Shown here: piece after piece, positions 35,137-44,778 of the stretch
How the letters are laid out: each line of letters begins with the position of its first letter
Position numbering within the stretch: position 1 is the first letter of the stretch
The notes under the pieces: generated by a model
What the model was told of the DNA's origin: nothing
Database searches by the model: none
What the model saw: the letters and a program-made list of their open reading frames with translations, nothing else
Position numbers and translations under genes: made by a program
NCBI GenBank assembly: GCA_965227455.1
Contig: OZ245752.1
Location: 5,208,001 to 5,272,000 of the forward strand
Source of the DNA: JABDIP01 sp965227455
GTDB lineage: Bacteria; Pseudomonadota; Alphaproteobacteria; DSM-16000; Inquilinaceae
Direction of reading: 5' to 3'
DNA length: 64,000 nucleotides

Positions 35137-37500
35137 ATGTCCGTATTGAATCGAAAGCTCATTCGCGACCTCACTCGGCTCTGGGGCCAGGTGATGGCGA
35201 TTGCCCTGGTCATTGCGGCCGGCGTCGCCACCGTGGTGATGGCGCTGGGCACCCTGCATTCGCTGAAAGAAACCCGCACCGCCTATTACGAGCGCTACGG
35301 CTTCGGCCACGTCTTCGCACAGGCCAAGCGGGCCCCGGAATTCCTCGCCGACCGCATCGCCGAGATCCCCGGCGTCGCCCAGGTCAGCACCCGCATCTCC
35401 GAATACGTCATCCTGGACATGCCCGGCATGGACGAGCCGGCCCGGGCCAATATCGTGTCGCTGCCGGAAGGCCGGCAGCCCGAGCTCAACAGGGTGGTGA
35501 TCCGCACCGGCCGCATGATCCGCCGCGGCCATCCCGAGGAGGCGCTGATCGGCGAGGCCTTCGCCGAGGCGCACGACCTGATGCCGGGCGACTCCGTCAC
35601 CGCCAACATCAATGGCCGCCAGCGCACCCTGACGGTCGTGGGCGTCGCCCTAGCGCCGGAGTTCATCTATGTGATCGGTCCCGGCGAACTGGTGCCGGAC
35701 GGCCGGCGATTCGGGATCATCTGGATGGGCCGCGAGGCGCTGGAGGCGGCCTTCGACCTGGAAGGCGCGTTCAACGAAGTGGCCATCGGGCTGACCCGCG
35801 ATGGTTCGGAATCCGCCGTGATCGAGCAGGTCGACACCCTGCTGGAGCGCTATGGCGGCATTGGTGCCTATGGCCGCCGCAACCATCTCTCGGACACCTT
35901 CGTGCGCAGCGAAATGGACCAGCTCGCCAACCTGGCCCGGACCATGCCGCCGATCTTCATCCTGGTCGCCGCCTTCCTGCTCAATGTGGTCGTAAACCGG
36001 CTGATCGAGACCGAGCGCGAGCAGATCGGCCTGCTGAAGGCATTCGGCTATCGCAATCTCACGGTCGGCTGGCTCTACATGAAGTTCGTGCTGGCGATCT
36101 GCGCGGTGGGGATCGTGATCGGCTGGGGGGTTGGCGCCTGGATGGGGCGCGGCGTCACGGCGAACTTCACCGACTATTACCGTTTCCCGTTCCTCTACTA
36201 CCAGGACGAACCTGCGGTCTTCGCCGGTGCGGCGCTGGTCAGCCTGGTCGCGGCGGTCAGCGGCGCCCTGTTCGCGGTGCGCCGCGCAGTGCGCCTGGCG
36301 CCTGCCGTCGCCATGGTGCCGCCGCCGCCGACCATGTATCGCGGCACCATGGTGAAGCGGCTGGCCGAGGCCGGGTCGCTGGGGCCGCCGACGCGCATGA
36401 TCCTGCGCCATGTGACCCGATGGCCGCTGCGCTCGCTCGCCACCACGGCCGGCATCGCCGCCTCGGTGGCGCTGCTGGTGATGTCGCTGTTCTTTCTCGA
36501 TGCGATCGACGAAATGCTCGAATCGTACTTTTTCCGATCGCAGCATCAGGACATCACGGTCCAGTTCACCGAGATCCGCGACGATTCCACCCGCTACGAG
36601 ATCGACGCCCTGCCCGGGGTGATCCAGACCGAGCTCTACCGGGTCGTTGCCATGCGCCTGCGCCACGGACACCTCTCGCGCCGTGTCGGCGTCAACGGCC
36701 TGGACCAGGGAGCGCAGCTGCGTGAACTGGTGGACATGGAAGGACGGCCGGTGGATCTGCCGCCGCAGGGCATCGCCCTGACCGCGAAGCTGGCCGACCT
36801 GCTGGCGGTCGAGGAGGGTGGCACGGTCATTGCCGAAGTGCTGGAAGGCCGCCGCCATGTGCGGGAGCTGACCGTCAGCCGGGTGATCCAGGAATACATT
36901 GGCACCGAGGCCTACATGGACCGCGCGACGCTGAACCGGCTGATGGGCGATCCGCCGGTCGCCGATGGTGCCGTCCTGCTGGTGGATGGAGACCAGCAAC
37001 CCATGCTGTTCCGCACGCTCAAGGAAATCCCCGACGTGATGGGTGCTGCGTTGCTGCGCGCCGCGTTCGACAAGTTCCAGGACATCATCGACGACACCAT
37101 CATAACCCAGGTGCTGTTCTACATCCTGTTCGCCTCGGTGATCGCGGTCGGCGTTGCCTATAACAGCGCCCGCATCTCCCTGTCGGAGCGGGCGCGCGAG
37201 CTGGCCAGCCTGCGGGTGCTGGGGTTCCGCAAGAGCGAGGTCGCCTACATCCTGCTGGGTGAGCTGGCGGTCCTGACGGTATTGGCGATGCCGCTAGGCT
37301 GCCTGTTCGGCTACGGATTGGCGGCGCTGATGGTCAGCCTGTTCGAAACCGATCTCTACCGGCTGCCCTTCGTCATCGAGCCTTCGACCTATGGCTTTGC
37401 GGTGCTGATCGTGCTGGCGGCGTCGGTAGTGACCGGTGCGTTGGTCGGCCGCCGGGTGGCACAATTCGACCTGGTCGCGGTCCTGAAGACACGGGAATGA
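35137..37500 (+). CDS. FtsX-family ABC transporter permease
   Basis: The product is 787 residues with two FtsX-like domains, each with a large periplasmic segment and transmembrane helices. The helices lie near residues 16-38, 263-300, 355-385 (first set) and near 440-470, 655-690 and 705-785 (second set). It is the permease of the preceding ATPase. The tandem-domain form resembles permeases of lipoprotein-releasing or lipid/antimicrobial export systems. The ATPase-permease-adaptor order matches MacAB-like or DevBCA-like exporters. The substrate is unknown. Confidence 0.93.
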   Translation: MSVLNRKLIRDLTRLWGQVMAIALVIAAGVATVVMALGTLHSLKETRTAYYERYGFGHVFAQAKRAPEFLADRIAEIPGVAQVSTRISEYVILDMPGMDEPARANIVSLPEGRQPELNRVVIRTGRMIRRGHPEEALIGEAFAEAHDLMPGDSVTANINGRQRTLTVVGVALAPEFIYVIGPGELVPDGRRFGIIWMGREALEAAFDLEGAFNEVAIGLTRDGSESAVIEQVDTLLERYGGIGAYGRRNHLSDTFVRSEMDQLANLARTMPPIFILVAAFLLNVVVNRLIETEREQIGLLKAFGYRNLTVGWLYMKFVLAICAVGIVIGWGVGAWMGRGVTANFTDYYRFPFLYYQDEPAVFAGAALVSLVAAVSGALFAVRRAVRLAPAVAMVPPPPTMYRGTMVKRLAEAGSLGPPTRMILRHVTRWPLRSLATTAGIAASVALLVMSLFFLDAIDEMLESYFFRSQHQDITVQFTEIRDDSTRYEIDALPGVIQTELYRVVAMRLRHGHLSRRVGVNGLDQGAQLRELVDMEGRPVDLPPQGIALTAKLADLLAVEEGGTVIAEVLEGRRHVRELTVSRVIQEYIGTEAYMDRATLNRLMGDPPVADGAVLLVDGDQQPMLFRTLKEIPDVMGAALLRAAFDKFQDIIDDTIITQVLFYILFASVIAVGVAYNSARISLSERARELASLRVLGFRKSEVAYILLGELAVLTVLAMPLGCLFGYGLAALMVSLFETDLYRLPFVIEPSTYGFAVLIVLAASVVTGALVGRRVAQFDLVAVLKTRE

Positions 37501-37507
37501 CAACGCA

Positions 37508-38731
37508 GTGAAGAAAACGATGAAATGGGTCTGGCGCGGCCTTGCGGTCGCCATTGCGGCGGTCGCGCTGGCTGTCGCCTTTCGGCCGCAACCGGTGCCG
37601 GTCGACATGGCGACGGCACGGCGCGGAGAATTGATCGTCACCGTTGCCGACGATGGCGAGACCCGGGTGCGCGAGGTCTATCTGGTCTCCGCGCCGCTGC
37701 CGGGGCAGGTGCTGCGCTTCGTCGGCGATGTCGGCGACCCGGTCACAGCCGCAGAATCGGTACTGGCCAACATCCTGCCGACCCAGCCGACCTTCCTCGA
37801 CCTGCGCACCCGCTCCGAGCTGGAGGCCGCCGTTCAGGCGGCCGAGGCGGCGAAGGCGCTGGCCGAGGCGGAAGTGGCGCGGGCCCAGGCGCAGGTCGAA
37901 TTCGCCATCGCCGAATACCGCCGGGCCGAGCGGCTGTTCGAGCGCGGCAACGTGTCCGAGGCGGCGCTGGACCGGGCGCGCATGGAGCTGCGCACGGAAG
38001 AGGCGGCGTTGCTGACGTCGCGCGCCGGACTGAGCATGCGGGAATTCGAGCTGGAGACGGCCCGCGCCTCGCTGATCCTGCCGACCGTCGAGGACCGCGA
38101 AACCGACCGCCAGGCCGGCTGCTGCTACGCCGTCCGGGCTCCGGTCGACGGGAAGATCCTGCGCATATTCCATGAAAGCGAGGGCGTCGTGGAGGCCGGG
38201 GCGCCGCTGGTCGAGATCGGCGATGCCGCGGACCTCGAGATCGTCGTCGACCTGCTGTCGACCGACGCGGTGCAGGTGGCTGAGGAGGCGGAAGCCTTCA
38301 TCGAAGGCTGGGGCGGCGGCGAGCGGCTGCTGGGCCGGGTCCGCCGGGTCGAGCCCTACGGTTTCACCAAGACCTCGGCGCTCGGCATCGACGAGCAGCG
38401 GGTCAACGTCATCGTCGACTTCACCGAGCCGCCGGAGCGCTGGCAATCCCTCGGCCACGGCTACCGCGTCGAGGTGGCGATCGTGGTCTGGCGCAGCGAC
38501 GACGTGCTGAAGATCCCGGTCGGCACCCTGTTCCGAGAGGCCGGCCAATGGGCGGTCTTCACCGTCGAGGACGGCAAGGCCGCCCTGCGCCGCATCGAGA
38601 TCGGCCGCATGAACGGCACCGAGGCGGAAGTGCTGGGCGGCCTGGAACCCGGAGAGACCCTCATCCAACACCCCTCCGACCGTATCGCCGACGGGGTACT
38701 GGTCACGGCGCGGCCGAATGGGGCGGGCTGA
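37508..38731 (+). CDS. HlyD/MacA-type periplasmic adaptor
   Basis: The product is 407 residues from GTG 37508 (an ATG at 37520 is an alternative). An N-terminal membrane anchor (WRGLAVAIAAVALAVAF) is followed by a lipoyl half-motif, a coiled coil at about 100-185 (EAAVQAAEAAKALAEAEVAR) and the second lipoyl half with APVDGKILRIFHESEG. A beta-barrel domain follows. It should link the inner-membrane permease to an outer-membrane channel; no TolC-like gene is adjacent. Third gene of the export operon. Confidence 0.94.
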   Translation: MKKTMKWVWRGLAVAIAAVALAVAFRPQPVPVDMATARRGELIVTVADDGETRVREVYLVSAPLPGQVLRFVGDVGDPVTAAESVLANILPTQPTFLDLRTRSELEAAVQAAEAAKALAEAEVARAQAQVEFAIAEYRRAERLFERGNVSEAALDRARMELRTEEAALLTSRAGLSMREFELETARASLILPTVEDRETDRQAGCCYAVRAPVDGKILRIFHESEGVVEAGAPLVEIGDAADLEIVVDLLSTDAVQVAEEAEAFIEGWGGGERLLGRVRRVEPYGFTKTSALGIDEQRVNVIVDFTEPPERWQSLGHGYRVEVAIVVWRSDDVLKIPVGTLFREAGQWAVFTVEDGKAALRRIEIGRMNGTEAEVLGGLEPGETLIQHPSDRIADGVLVTARPNGAG

Positions 38732-38860
38732 TCCTGCCGGACATCCGAAGCGCCATTTGCGACGCCATGAGGCTTTGATCCAAGGCAATGCGCCCCATCG
38801 GTGGCAGCGGCAACTTCCCGTGCCGAGGGTGCTTGTCAGCCCTCGGCAATTGCAGACGGG

Positions 38861-39220
38861 ATGAGTGCGATGATCAGCGACTGGCCGGCGGCCAATAAAG
38901 ACCTTTCAGACGCCTTGGCGACCTATCGCAAGGCGGCTCCGGAGATGGCGTCGGCGTTTTCCGGGCTGGCGAAGGCGGCGACCCGGCCAGCGGCGCTCGA
39001 CACGAAGACCAAGGAGCTGATCGCGCTGGCCATCGGCATTGCCGGGCGGTGCGACGGCTGCATCGGATTCCACACCGAGGCCGCGATCCGGCACGGCGCC
39101 ACCCGCGATGAGATCGTCGAGACCATCGCTGTCGCGACCTATATGGGCGGCGGCCCGTCCTTCGTGTACGGCGCCCAGGCTCTGCTGGCCTTCGATCAGC
39201 TCGCCGGCGGATCGGCGTAG
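38861..39220 (+). CDS. AhpD-like carboxymuconolactone decarboxylase-family protein
   Basis: The product is 119 residues from ATG 38861. The family motif with redox cysteines, GRCDGCIGFHTEAAIRHGAT, is at about residues 61-80, followed by DEIVETIAVATYMGGGPS. Such proteins act as peroxiredoxin-linked reductases or decarboxylases. No peroxiredoxin gene is adjacent. The start has only a weak ribosome binding site; ATG 38870 is also possible. Confidence 0.9.
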   Translation: MSAMISDWPAANKDLSDALATYRKAAPEMASAFSGLAKAATRPAALDTKTKELIALAIGIAGRCDGCIGFHTEAAIRHGATRDEIVETIAVATYMGGGPSFVYGAQALLAFDQLAGGSA

Positions 39221-39260
39221 TCTGATTTCGCCGGCGGATGTCCGCCTCGGGTCAACCCAC

Positions 39261-40235
39261 TTAGGGCGTCGAGGTGATCCGGTGCGGCACGCGGGTCGGA
39301 CCCCGGCTCGCGGTTTGCGGCGTCAGGCTGACCGGCCTCGGCAGGCCGCTCGGGTTGTCCATGATGAAGACGTGCCAGTCATCCTCGCGGGTGCTGGTGT
39401 GCTGGGCGATGAATTCGCGCCAGGGATCCGCGTTCTCCGGCAGGATGCCCCGCCCGGCGCCCATGATGTTGTTTTCGTGCTCAGGCCGGTCGCCGACGTA
39501 ACAGGCACGCTCGCCGCCGTCCCGGCAACCCCGCACCCGCACATGCTGCCATTGCCCAGGATGCCGCTGCCCCGTCAGGTGCCCGACTTCGTGGATCGCG
39601 GTCTTGCCCCGATTGTCGTAGGCGTCGGCGCGAATGAGGGTGCTGGAACTGCTGCGAAAATCCCGGCGGCCGATATCCCGGGCCGCCGCCGCCATGGTCC
39701 CGGTGAGTGTGCCGTGTGGCCCCGGCAGGTCCCGCCGGGTCGCCAGCTTCCAGATGCCGACGGGGCGACGGCCGTCAATGGTGGGGTAGGGGTTCTGGCT
39801 GGCCCGCGTCTGGATGTCGATGTCGATGCGCGTGATCACGTTGGGCCGGTGGGTCGGATTGCGCCGGGGCCAGTTCATGCCGCCATAGCTCGCGGGCGGG
39901 ACCAGCATGAAGCGGCTATTCCAGAACCGCTCCGTCACCCGCTCGAAATCCCGGACGAAGCTGGTCCATTCCGACCGCTGCCAGTTGCGCACCAGGAACC
40001 AGTTGCGGTCGGAATCCATGATGCGGCCCAGCGGCGTCGGAAGACCGTCGACGCGATGGGGCGCATGGGCGACGTTCATCTGGTTGAGCACCAGGTTGAG
40101 CGTCAGTGTCTGGCGCCAGTTCTCGTCGTCGACCGAGACCGGTCGGCCTCCCCCATAGGCCCGGACCTGGGGTTCCCGCAGCCGGGAGACCTTCTGCCCC
40201 AGATTGCTTTCGACTTCCATCACCGGTGGTGGCAT
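39261..40235 (-). CDS. Metzincin-type zinc metalloprotease, stand-alone
   Basis: The product is 324 residues with no signal peptide. Residues 215-225 read HEVGHLTGQRH, an exact HExxHxxGxxH metzincin zinc site, preceded by KTAI. A Met-turn candidate, NNIMGAG, follows at about 255-261, completing the metzincin signature. Residues 130-200 give beta strands such as VITRIDIDIQTR. Two cysteines (GCRDGGERACYV) may form a disulfide between the site and the Met-turn. It resembles no named family that I can identify. It is a single gene on the minus strand with ordinary genes around it. Protease activity is strongly suggested by the motif; substrate and location are unknown. Confidence 0.82.
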   Translation of the reverse strand: MPPPVMEVESNLGQKVSRLREPQVRAYGGGRPVSVDDENWRQTLTLNLVLNQMNVAHAPHRVDGLPTPLGRIMDSDRNWFLVRNWQRSEWTSFVRDFERVTERFWNSRFMLVPPASYGGMNWPRRNPTHRPNVITRIDIDIQTRASQNPYPTIDGRRPVGIWKLATRRDLPGPHGTLTGTMAAAARDIGRRDFRSSSSTLIRADAYDNRGKTAIHEVGHLTGQRHPGQWQHVRVRGCRDGGERACYVGDRPEHENNIMGAGRGILPENADPWREFIAQHTSTREDDWHVFIMDNPSGLPRPVSLTPQTASRGPTRVPHRITSTP

Positions 40236-40369
40236 GGGAACAGCCTCAATCGTTGCTGGATCAAGGGTAGCGCAATAGATGGCATTTTAGCAATTAAATC
40301 GCTAAGCACCAGTATCGGGCGCCGGGCATGGGTGCCTTCTATGTCCGGGGGATGCCATTCCGCCCGGAC

Positions 40370-40858
40370 TCAATCCATGGCGAAGGCGATCAGGCGGCCG
40401 CATGCCAGCGCGCCGATCCAGCAAGAGAGCGACAGGATGGCGTGCAAGGCCAGGCGGCTGCCGCTTGCGGATTCGAGCAGGCGGCCATGGGCATGGTGGA
40501 GCGCCAGCGCCGCCAGGACTCCGATGGCGACGAGCGCCAACTTGATCTGCAGGAAGCCGACTCCCGCATATTCCCGTGCGCGGACGGAGAACAGCAGCAG
40601 GCCGGCGGCCAGCGCCAGCACCAGGCCGCTGGCCGCGACCGGTACGAGGACACGAACCAGCATTGGGATCGGCACCGCCCGCCACAAGCCGAGGAATCGC
40701 AGGTTGAGGGGCACGATGGCCCCGACCAACAAGCCAATCCCGAGGATATGCGCGGCATTGACCGCGGCGTAGCCCCAGCGCGAAGCCCGCAGGGTCTGCG
40801 CAACTTCGGTGCCTTCCAACGTCGCGAGTAAAGCGTCCAGCGGCTCAACGCCTAGCAT
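40370..40858 (-). CDS. Four-helix membrane protein
   Basis: The product is 162 residues with about four transmembrane helices: YAAVNAAHILGIGLLVGAIV, VLVPVAASGLVLALAAGLLL, FLQIKLALVAIGVLAALALH and LALHAILSLSCWIGALACG. His and other conserved polar residues occur inside the helices, as in haem or metal-binding membrane proteins, but this is speculative. It starts 17 bp after the DUF6152-like gene and is probably translated from the same message. Function is unknown. Confidence 0.78.
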   Translation of the reverse strand: MLGVEPLDALLATLEGTEVAQTLRASRWGYAAVNAAHILGIGLLVGAIVPLNLRFLGLWRAVPIPMLVRVLVPVAASGLVLALAAGLLLFSVRAREYAGVGFLQIKLALVAIGVLAALALHHAHGRLLESASGSRLALHAILSLSCWIGALACGRLIAFAMD

Positions 40859-40874
40859 GCGTGGTGTCGCGCCT

Positions 40875-41240
40875 TCAGTTGCGGTTCGGGTAGAGGTTGA
40901 ATTCCTGGTCGCCGAGATACAGGCGCTCGACCTTCATCCGCAGCTCCGAAAGGTCGGCAGCCGGTTGGCCGATGGCGCGGATCTCCACGCCGACCGCCAG
41001 GTCGCCGTCCTTCAGCCCGGCCCGCTCATTGCGCCAGGGCTGGCCGACCTCGACCGTCCACACCTCGCCTTCGGCATCCACTTCGAGAATGCCGTGCGGG
41101 TTGCCGAGCTTCACCGATTTGATGATGCCGATCAGCTCGATATTGCCGCCGGTGGTCCAAGACCAGCCGTGATGGGCCAGTGCGGCGCCGGCACCGATGA
41201 CCAGGGTGATGGCTGCGAGTGCTGCAAGTGCAAGTCTCAT
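40875..41240 (-). CDS. DUF6152-like periplasmic protein
   Basis: The product is 121 residues with a signal peptide (RLALAALAAITLVIGAGAAL, cleavage before the His-rich AHHGWSW). The mature part, with AHHGWSW, IELIGIIKSVKLGNPHG, WTVEVGQPWRNERAGLKDGD and VGVEIRAIG, fits the small periplasmic beta-barrel-like family DUF6152. The two adjacent His could bind metal. It is the upstream gene of a two-gene unit with the membrane protein that follows; the pair is commonly found together in my memory of such genomes. Function is unknown. Confidence 0.82.
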   Translation of the reverse strand: MRLALAALAAITLVIGAGAALAHHGWSWTTGGNIELIGIIKSVKLGNPHGILEVDAEGEVWTVEVGQPWRNERAGLKDGDLAVGVEIRAIGQPAADLSELRMKVERLYLGDQEFNLYPNRN

Positions 41241-41402
41241 CTGGTGGTCCTCCCATGCGTCCGATGGCGAGACGGGCCCCCGAGCCGCAAGGCGATTCCC
41301 TGACGGGCGCCCTCAAGATCGATGGTAGGACCATGGGCGATTTTTGAAAGCACCGAGGTTAGAAATTTCCATCTCGGTCCTGCATGGCCGATACGGCACG
41401 AA

Positions 41403-41426
41403 AAAGGCGCCGCTGCCGGCGCCTTT
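41403..41426 (-). terminator. gap terminator
   Basis: Nine-base arms AAAGGCGCC (41403-41411) and GGCGCCTTT (41418-41426) flank a six-base loop. On the minus strand a five-T run (41405-41401) follows the stem. It lies about 36 bp after the gap stop codon. Confidence 0.88.
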
Positions 41427-41461
41427 CCGTTCATAGGGGGTGTCCGCCGTCGCTCCGACGC

Positions 41462-42472
41462 CTAGCCCGCATTGGCCATCGCCACCGCGGTGTCGGCCAT
41501 GCGGCAGGAGAAGCCCCATTCATTGTCGTACCAGCTCATGACCCGGACGAAATTGCCGTCGATGACCTTGGTCTCGTTGATCGCGAACATCGAGGAATGG
41601 TCGTCGTGGTTGAAGTCGTGGCTGACCAGCGGCTCGTCGTACCAGCCCAGGATCCCGCCCAGCGCGTTGCCGGCGGCGGCGTCCTTGATGGCGGCGTTGA
41701 CTTCGTCCTTGCTGGTGGCGCGGCCGGGGACGAACTTGAAATCGACCACCGAGACGTTCGGGGTCGGCACCCGCATGGCGGTGCCGTCCAGCTTGCCGGC
41801 CAGCTCCGGCAGCACCTTGCCGACCGCCTTGGCGGCGCCGGTGGAGGTCGGGATCATCGACACCGCCGCGGCGCGGGCCCGGTGCAGATCCTTGTGCATG
41901 GTGTCGAGCACCGGCTGGTCGCCGGTATAGCTGTGGATCGTCGTCATGAAGCCGTGCTGGATGCCGACCGTCTGGTTCAGCACGTGGGCGACCGGCGCCA
42001 GGCAGTTGGTGGTGCAGGACGCGTTGGAGACGATCTTGTGGTCGCCGGTCAGCTTGTCGTGGTTGACACCATAGACGACCGTGATGTCCTCATCGCTGCC
42101 CGGGGCGGAGATCAGCACCTTCTTCGCGCCGGCTTCCAGATGCTTGGCGGCGCCGTCGCGCTTGGTGAAGATGCCGGTGCACTCCATGGCGACGTCGACG
42201 TCCAGATCGCCCCAGGGCAAATTGGCCGGGTCGCGTTCCTGGACGACCTTGATCGCATGGCCGTTCACCGTCATCACGCCATCGCCGGCCTCCACCGTGC
42301 CGGAGAAACGCCCGTGCACGCTGTCGTATTTCAGCAGGTGGGCGTTGGTCTTGATGTCGGCCAGATCGTTGATCGCGACCACTTCCACGTCGCTGCGACC
42401 GGATTCGTAGATCGCCCGCAGCACCAGACGGCCGATGCGGCCGAAGCCATTGATTGCAACTCGGACAGCCAT
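41462..42472 (-). CDS. gap: Glyceraldehyde-3-phosphate dehydrogenase, type I
   Basis: The product is 336 residues from ATG 42472 (MAVRVAINGFGRIGRLVLRA). The NAD-binding loop INGFGRIGR and the catalytic cysteine in SNASCTTNCLAPV are present, as are STGAAKAVGKVLPEL and the C-terminal SWYDNEWGFSCRM. It catalyses the reversible conversion of glyceraldehyde-3-phosphate to 1,3-bisphosphoglycerate. It follows tkt by 46 bp on the same strand, so the two are an operon. Pgk and fba are not adjacent here. Confidence 0.97.
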   Translation of the reverse strand: MAVRVAINGFGRIGRLVLRAIYESGRSDVEVVAINDLADIKTNAHLLKYDSVHGRFSGTVEAGDGVMTVNGHAIKVVQERDPANLPWGDLDVDVAMECTGIFTKRDGAAKHLEAGAKKVLISAPGSDEDITVVYGVNHDKLTGDHKIVSNASCTTNCLAPVAHVLNQTVGIQHGFMTTIHSYTGDQPVLDTMHKDLHRARAAAVSMIPTSTGAAKAVGKVLPELAGKLDGTAMRVPTPNVSVVDFKFVPGRATSKDEVNAAIKDAAAGNALGGILGWYDEPLVSHDFNHDDHSSMFAINETKVIDGNFVRVMSWYDNEWGFSCRMADTAVAMANAG

Positions 42473-42518
42473 TGCGTTCTCCAAGGTTCGAAAGGGGGAC
42501 GGACCCTCTATCGTCGTT

Positions 42519-44531
42519 CTAAAGTCGTTCTTTTGCCGCGGCGACGGCCGCCTCGGCGGTGATTCCGAAATGCTGGTACAGGGCGGCCGCCGGCGCCGAG
42601 GCACCGAAGCCGTCCATCCCGATGAACACGCCCTCGGGTCCGATATAGCGGTCCCAGCCATGCCGGCAACCGGCCTCGATGGCGATGCGGACCCGGCTGT
42701 CGCCCAACACCGACGCGCGGTAGTCGGCGTCCTGTTCCTCGAACAGTTCGCAGCACGGCATCGAGACCACCCGGGCGCCGATGCCCTCGGCCTGCAGCAG
42801 CTCGCGTGCCTGTAGCGCGATACTGACCTCCGAGCCGGTGGCTAGCAAGGTCACATCGGCGCCGTTGGCGGCATCCGCGATCACATATGCGCCGCGGGCC
42901 GTGAGGTTCTCGCCGCCGGCATCGGTGCGCACGGTGGGCAGGCCCTGGCGGGTCAGCGCAAGGACCGACGGGGTCTCGCGCGTGTTGAGGGCTATCTGCC
43001 AGCACTCCGCCGTCTCGACCGCGTCGGCCGGGCGGAAAACCAGCAGGTTGGGCATCGCCCGCAGGCTGGAGACATGCTCCACCGACTGGTGGGTCGGGCC
43101 GTCCTCGCCCAGGCCGATGCTGTCATGGGTCATGACGAACACCACCCGCTGGCGCATCAGCGCCGCCAGGCGGATCGAGGGCCGGCAATAATCGGTAAAG
43201 GTCAGGAAGGTGCCGCCATAGGGGATAACCCCACCATGCAGCGCCATGCCGTTCATCATCGCCGCCATGCCGTGCTCGCGCACGCCGTAACGGATGTAGC
43301 GGCCGTCAAGGGCGTCGGCGGCGACATCGTGGCCGGTCTTGGTGCGGGTGTTGTTGGAGCCGGTCAGATCGGCCGAGCCGCCGATCAGCTCCGGCACCGC
43401 CGGCACCAGAACGTCCAGCACCTTACCGGAGGCGGCGCGGGTGGCGATCTTTGGCGCTTCGGAGGCGGTCTCACGCTTGAAGGCGGCGATCACATCGTCC
43501 AGCCCGGCGGGCAGGTCGCCGCTGAGGGCGGCCTCGAACTCCGCGCGCAGCGCCGTATCCGCGGCGGCCAGCCGCTCGTCCCATTCCGAACGCGGGGCCG
43601 CACCCTGGGCGCCGACCGCACGCCAGGCCTGCAGCAGGTCGTCGGGGATTTCGAAGGGCGCGTAGGGCCAGCCGAGCGCCTCGCGGGTGCCGGCGATCTC
43701 TTCATCGCCCAGCGGCGAGCCATGGGCGCCGGCGGTCCCGGCCTTGGTCGGCGCGCCATAGCCGATGGTGGTGCGGCAGCAGATCAGCGAAGGCGTGTCG
43801 GTCGCCCGCGCCTCCGCCAGCGCCTGCTCGACCGCCTCCGGATCGTGACCGTCGGCCTTGCGCACGTCCCAGCCGTAGGATTCGAAGCGCTTGGCGGTGT
43901 CGTCGCTGAAGGCGAGATCGGTCGGTCCGTCGATGGAGATGCCGTTGTCGTCGTAGAGCACGATCAGCCGGCTGAGTTTAAGGTGCCCGGCCAGGGAGCA
44001 GGCCTCGTGGCTGATGCCCTCCATCATGCAGCCGTCGCCGGCGATGACATAGGTGTAGTGGTCGACCAGCGCGTCGCCGAAACGGGCGTTGAGCATGCGT
44101 TCTGCCAAGGCCATGCCGACGGCGTTGGCGATGCCCTGGCCCAGCGGGCCGGTGGTGGTCTCGATGCCGGCCTCGAAATCGACTTCCGGATGGCCGGCGG
44201 TCAGGGAATGCAGCTGGCGGAAATTGCGCAGCTGGTCCAGCGTCATGCGCTCATAGCCGGTGAGGTAGAGCAGCGAGTAGAGCAGCATCGAGCCGTGGCC
44301 GGCGGACAGCACGAAACGGTCGCGATCCGGCCAGGTCGGGTGCGACGGATCGAATCTGAGGAATTTGCCGAACAGCACCGTCGCCGCGTCGGCCATGCCC
44401 ATGGGCATGCCCGGATGGCCCGATTTGGCCTTCTGGACCGCGTCCATCGACAGGGCGCGGATGACGTTGGCCATATCCTTGTGGCTGATCTGGCGGGACG
44501 GCGCGGATGCGGCTGCATGCGATGACGGCAT
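42519..44531 (-). CDS. tkt: Transketolase
   Basis: The product is 670 residues from ATG 44531 (MPSSHAAASAPSRQ); a longer upstream frame is present but unsupported. It binds thiamine diphosphate, with the GDGCMMEGISHEA motif near residue 160 and the pyrimidine-domain segments DLTGSNNTRTK and HDSIGLGEDGPTHQSVEHV. It transfers two-carbon units in the pentose phosphate pathway. The DSIGLGEDGPTHQ motif is typical of bacterial Tkt. It is the first gene of the tkt-gap operon and diverges from the zapA cluster. Confidence 0.97.
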   Translation of the reverse strand: MPSSHAAASAPSRQISHKDMANVIRALSMDAVQKAKSGHPGMPMGMADAATVLFGKFLRFDPSHPTWPDRDRFVLSAGHGSMLLYSLLYLTGYERMTLDQLRNFRQLHSLTAGHPEVDFEAGIETTTGPLGQGIANAVGMALAERMLNARFGDALVDHYTYVIAGDGCMMEGISHEACSLAGHLKLSRLIVLYDDNGISIDGPTDLAFSDDTAKRFESYGWDVRKADGHDPEAVEQALAEARATDTPSLICCRTTIGYGAPTKAGTAGAHGSPLGDEEIAGTREALGWPYAPFEIPDDLLQAWRAVGAQGAAPRSEWDERLAAADTALRAEFEAALSGDLPAGLDDVIAAFKRETASEAPKIATRAASGKVLDVLVPAVPELIGGSADLTGSNNTRTKTGHDVAADALDGRYIRYGVREHGMAAMMNGMALHGGVIPYGGTFLTFTDYCRPSIRLAALMRQRVVFVMTHDSIGLGEDGPTHQSVEHVSSLRAMPNLLVFRPADAVETAECWQIALNTRETPSVLALTRQGLPTVRTDAGGENLTARGAYVIADAANGADVTLLATGSEVSIALQARELLQAEGIGARVVSMPCCELFEEQDADYRASVLGDSRVRIAIEAGCRHGWDRYIGPEGVFIGMDGFGASAPAAALYQHFGITAEAAVAAAKERL

Positions 44532-44778
44532 GACGGACTTGATCCCGATGTTGATGCTTTGCAATCCCTGCAGGCGCATGCCGGTCGAATTCGGCCAGCA
44601 CCGCGGACCCGGCCCGAGGGCGGGCGCACCATGCCGTCGGCGTCTGGCCGCGTCAACCGGCATCTGGCCGGAATTCCAGGGTGGGTGCGGCGGACGGCCG
44701 AGTTGACGTGCCATGTCCGCCGCCCCTAATCTCCAGACCGCCGCGAACCCAGGCAAAGCGATCCGTCCGGAGGGGGCC

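Noticed and set aside
39039..40772. Plus-strand 577-codon frame across the metzincin and a membrane gene
   Set aside because: It spans two well-supported minus-strand genes and the end of the AhpD-like gene, and has no family pattern.
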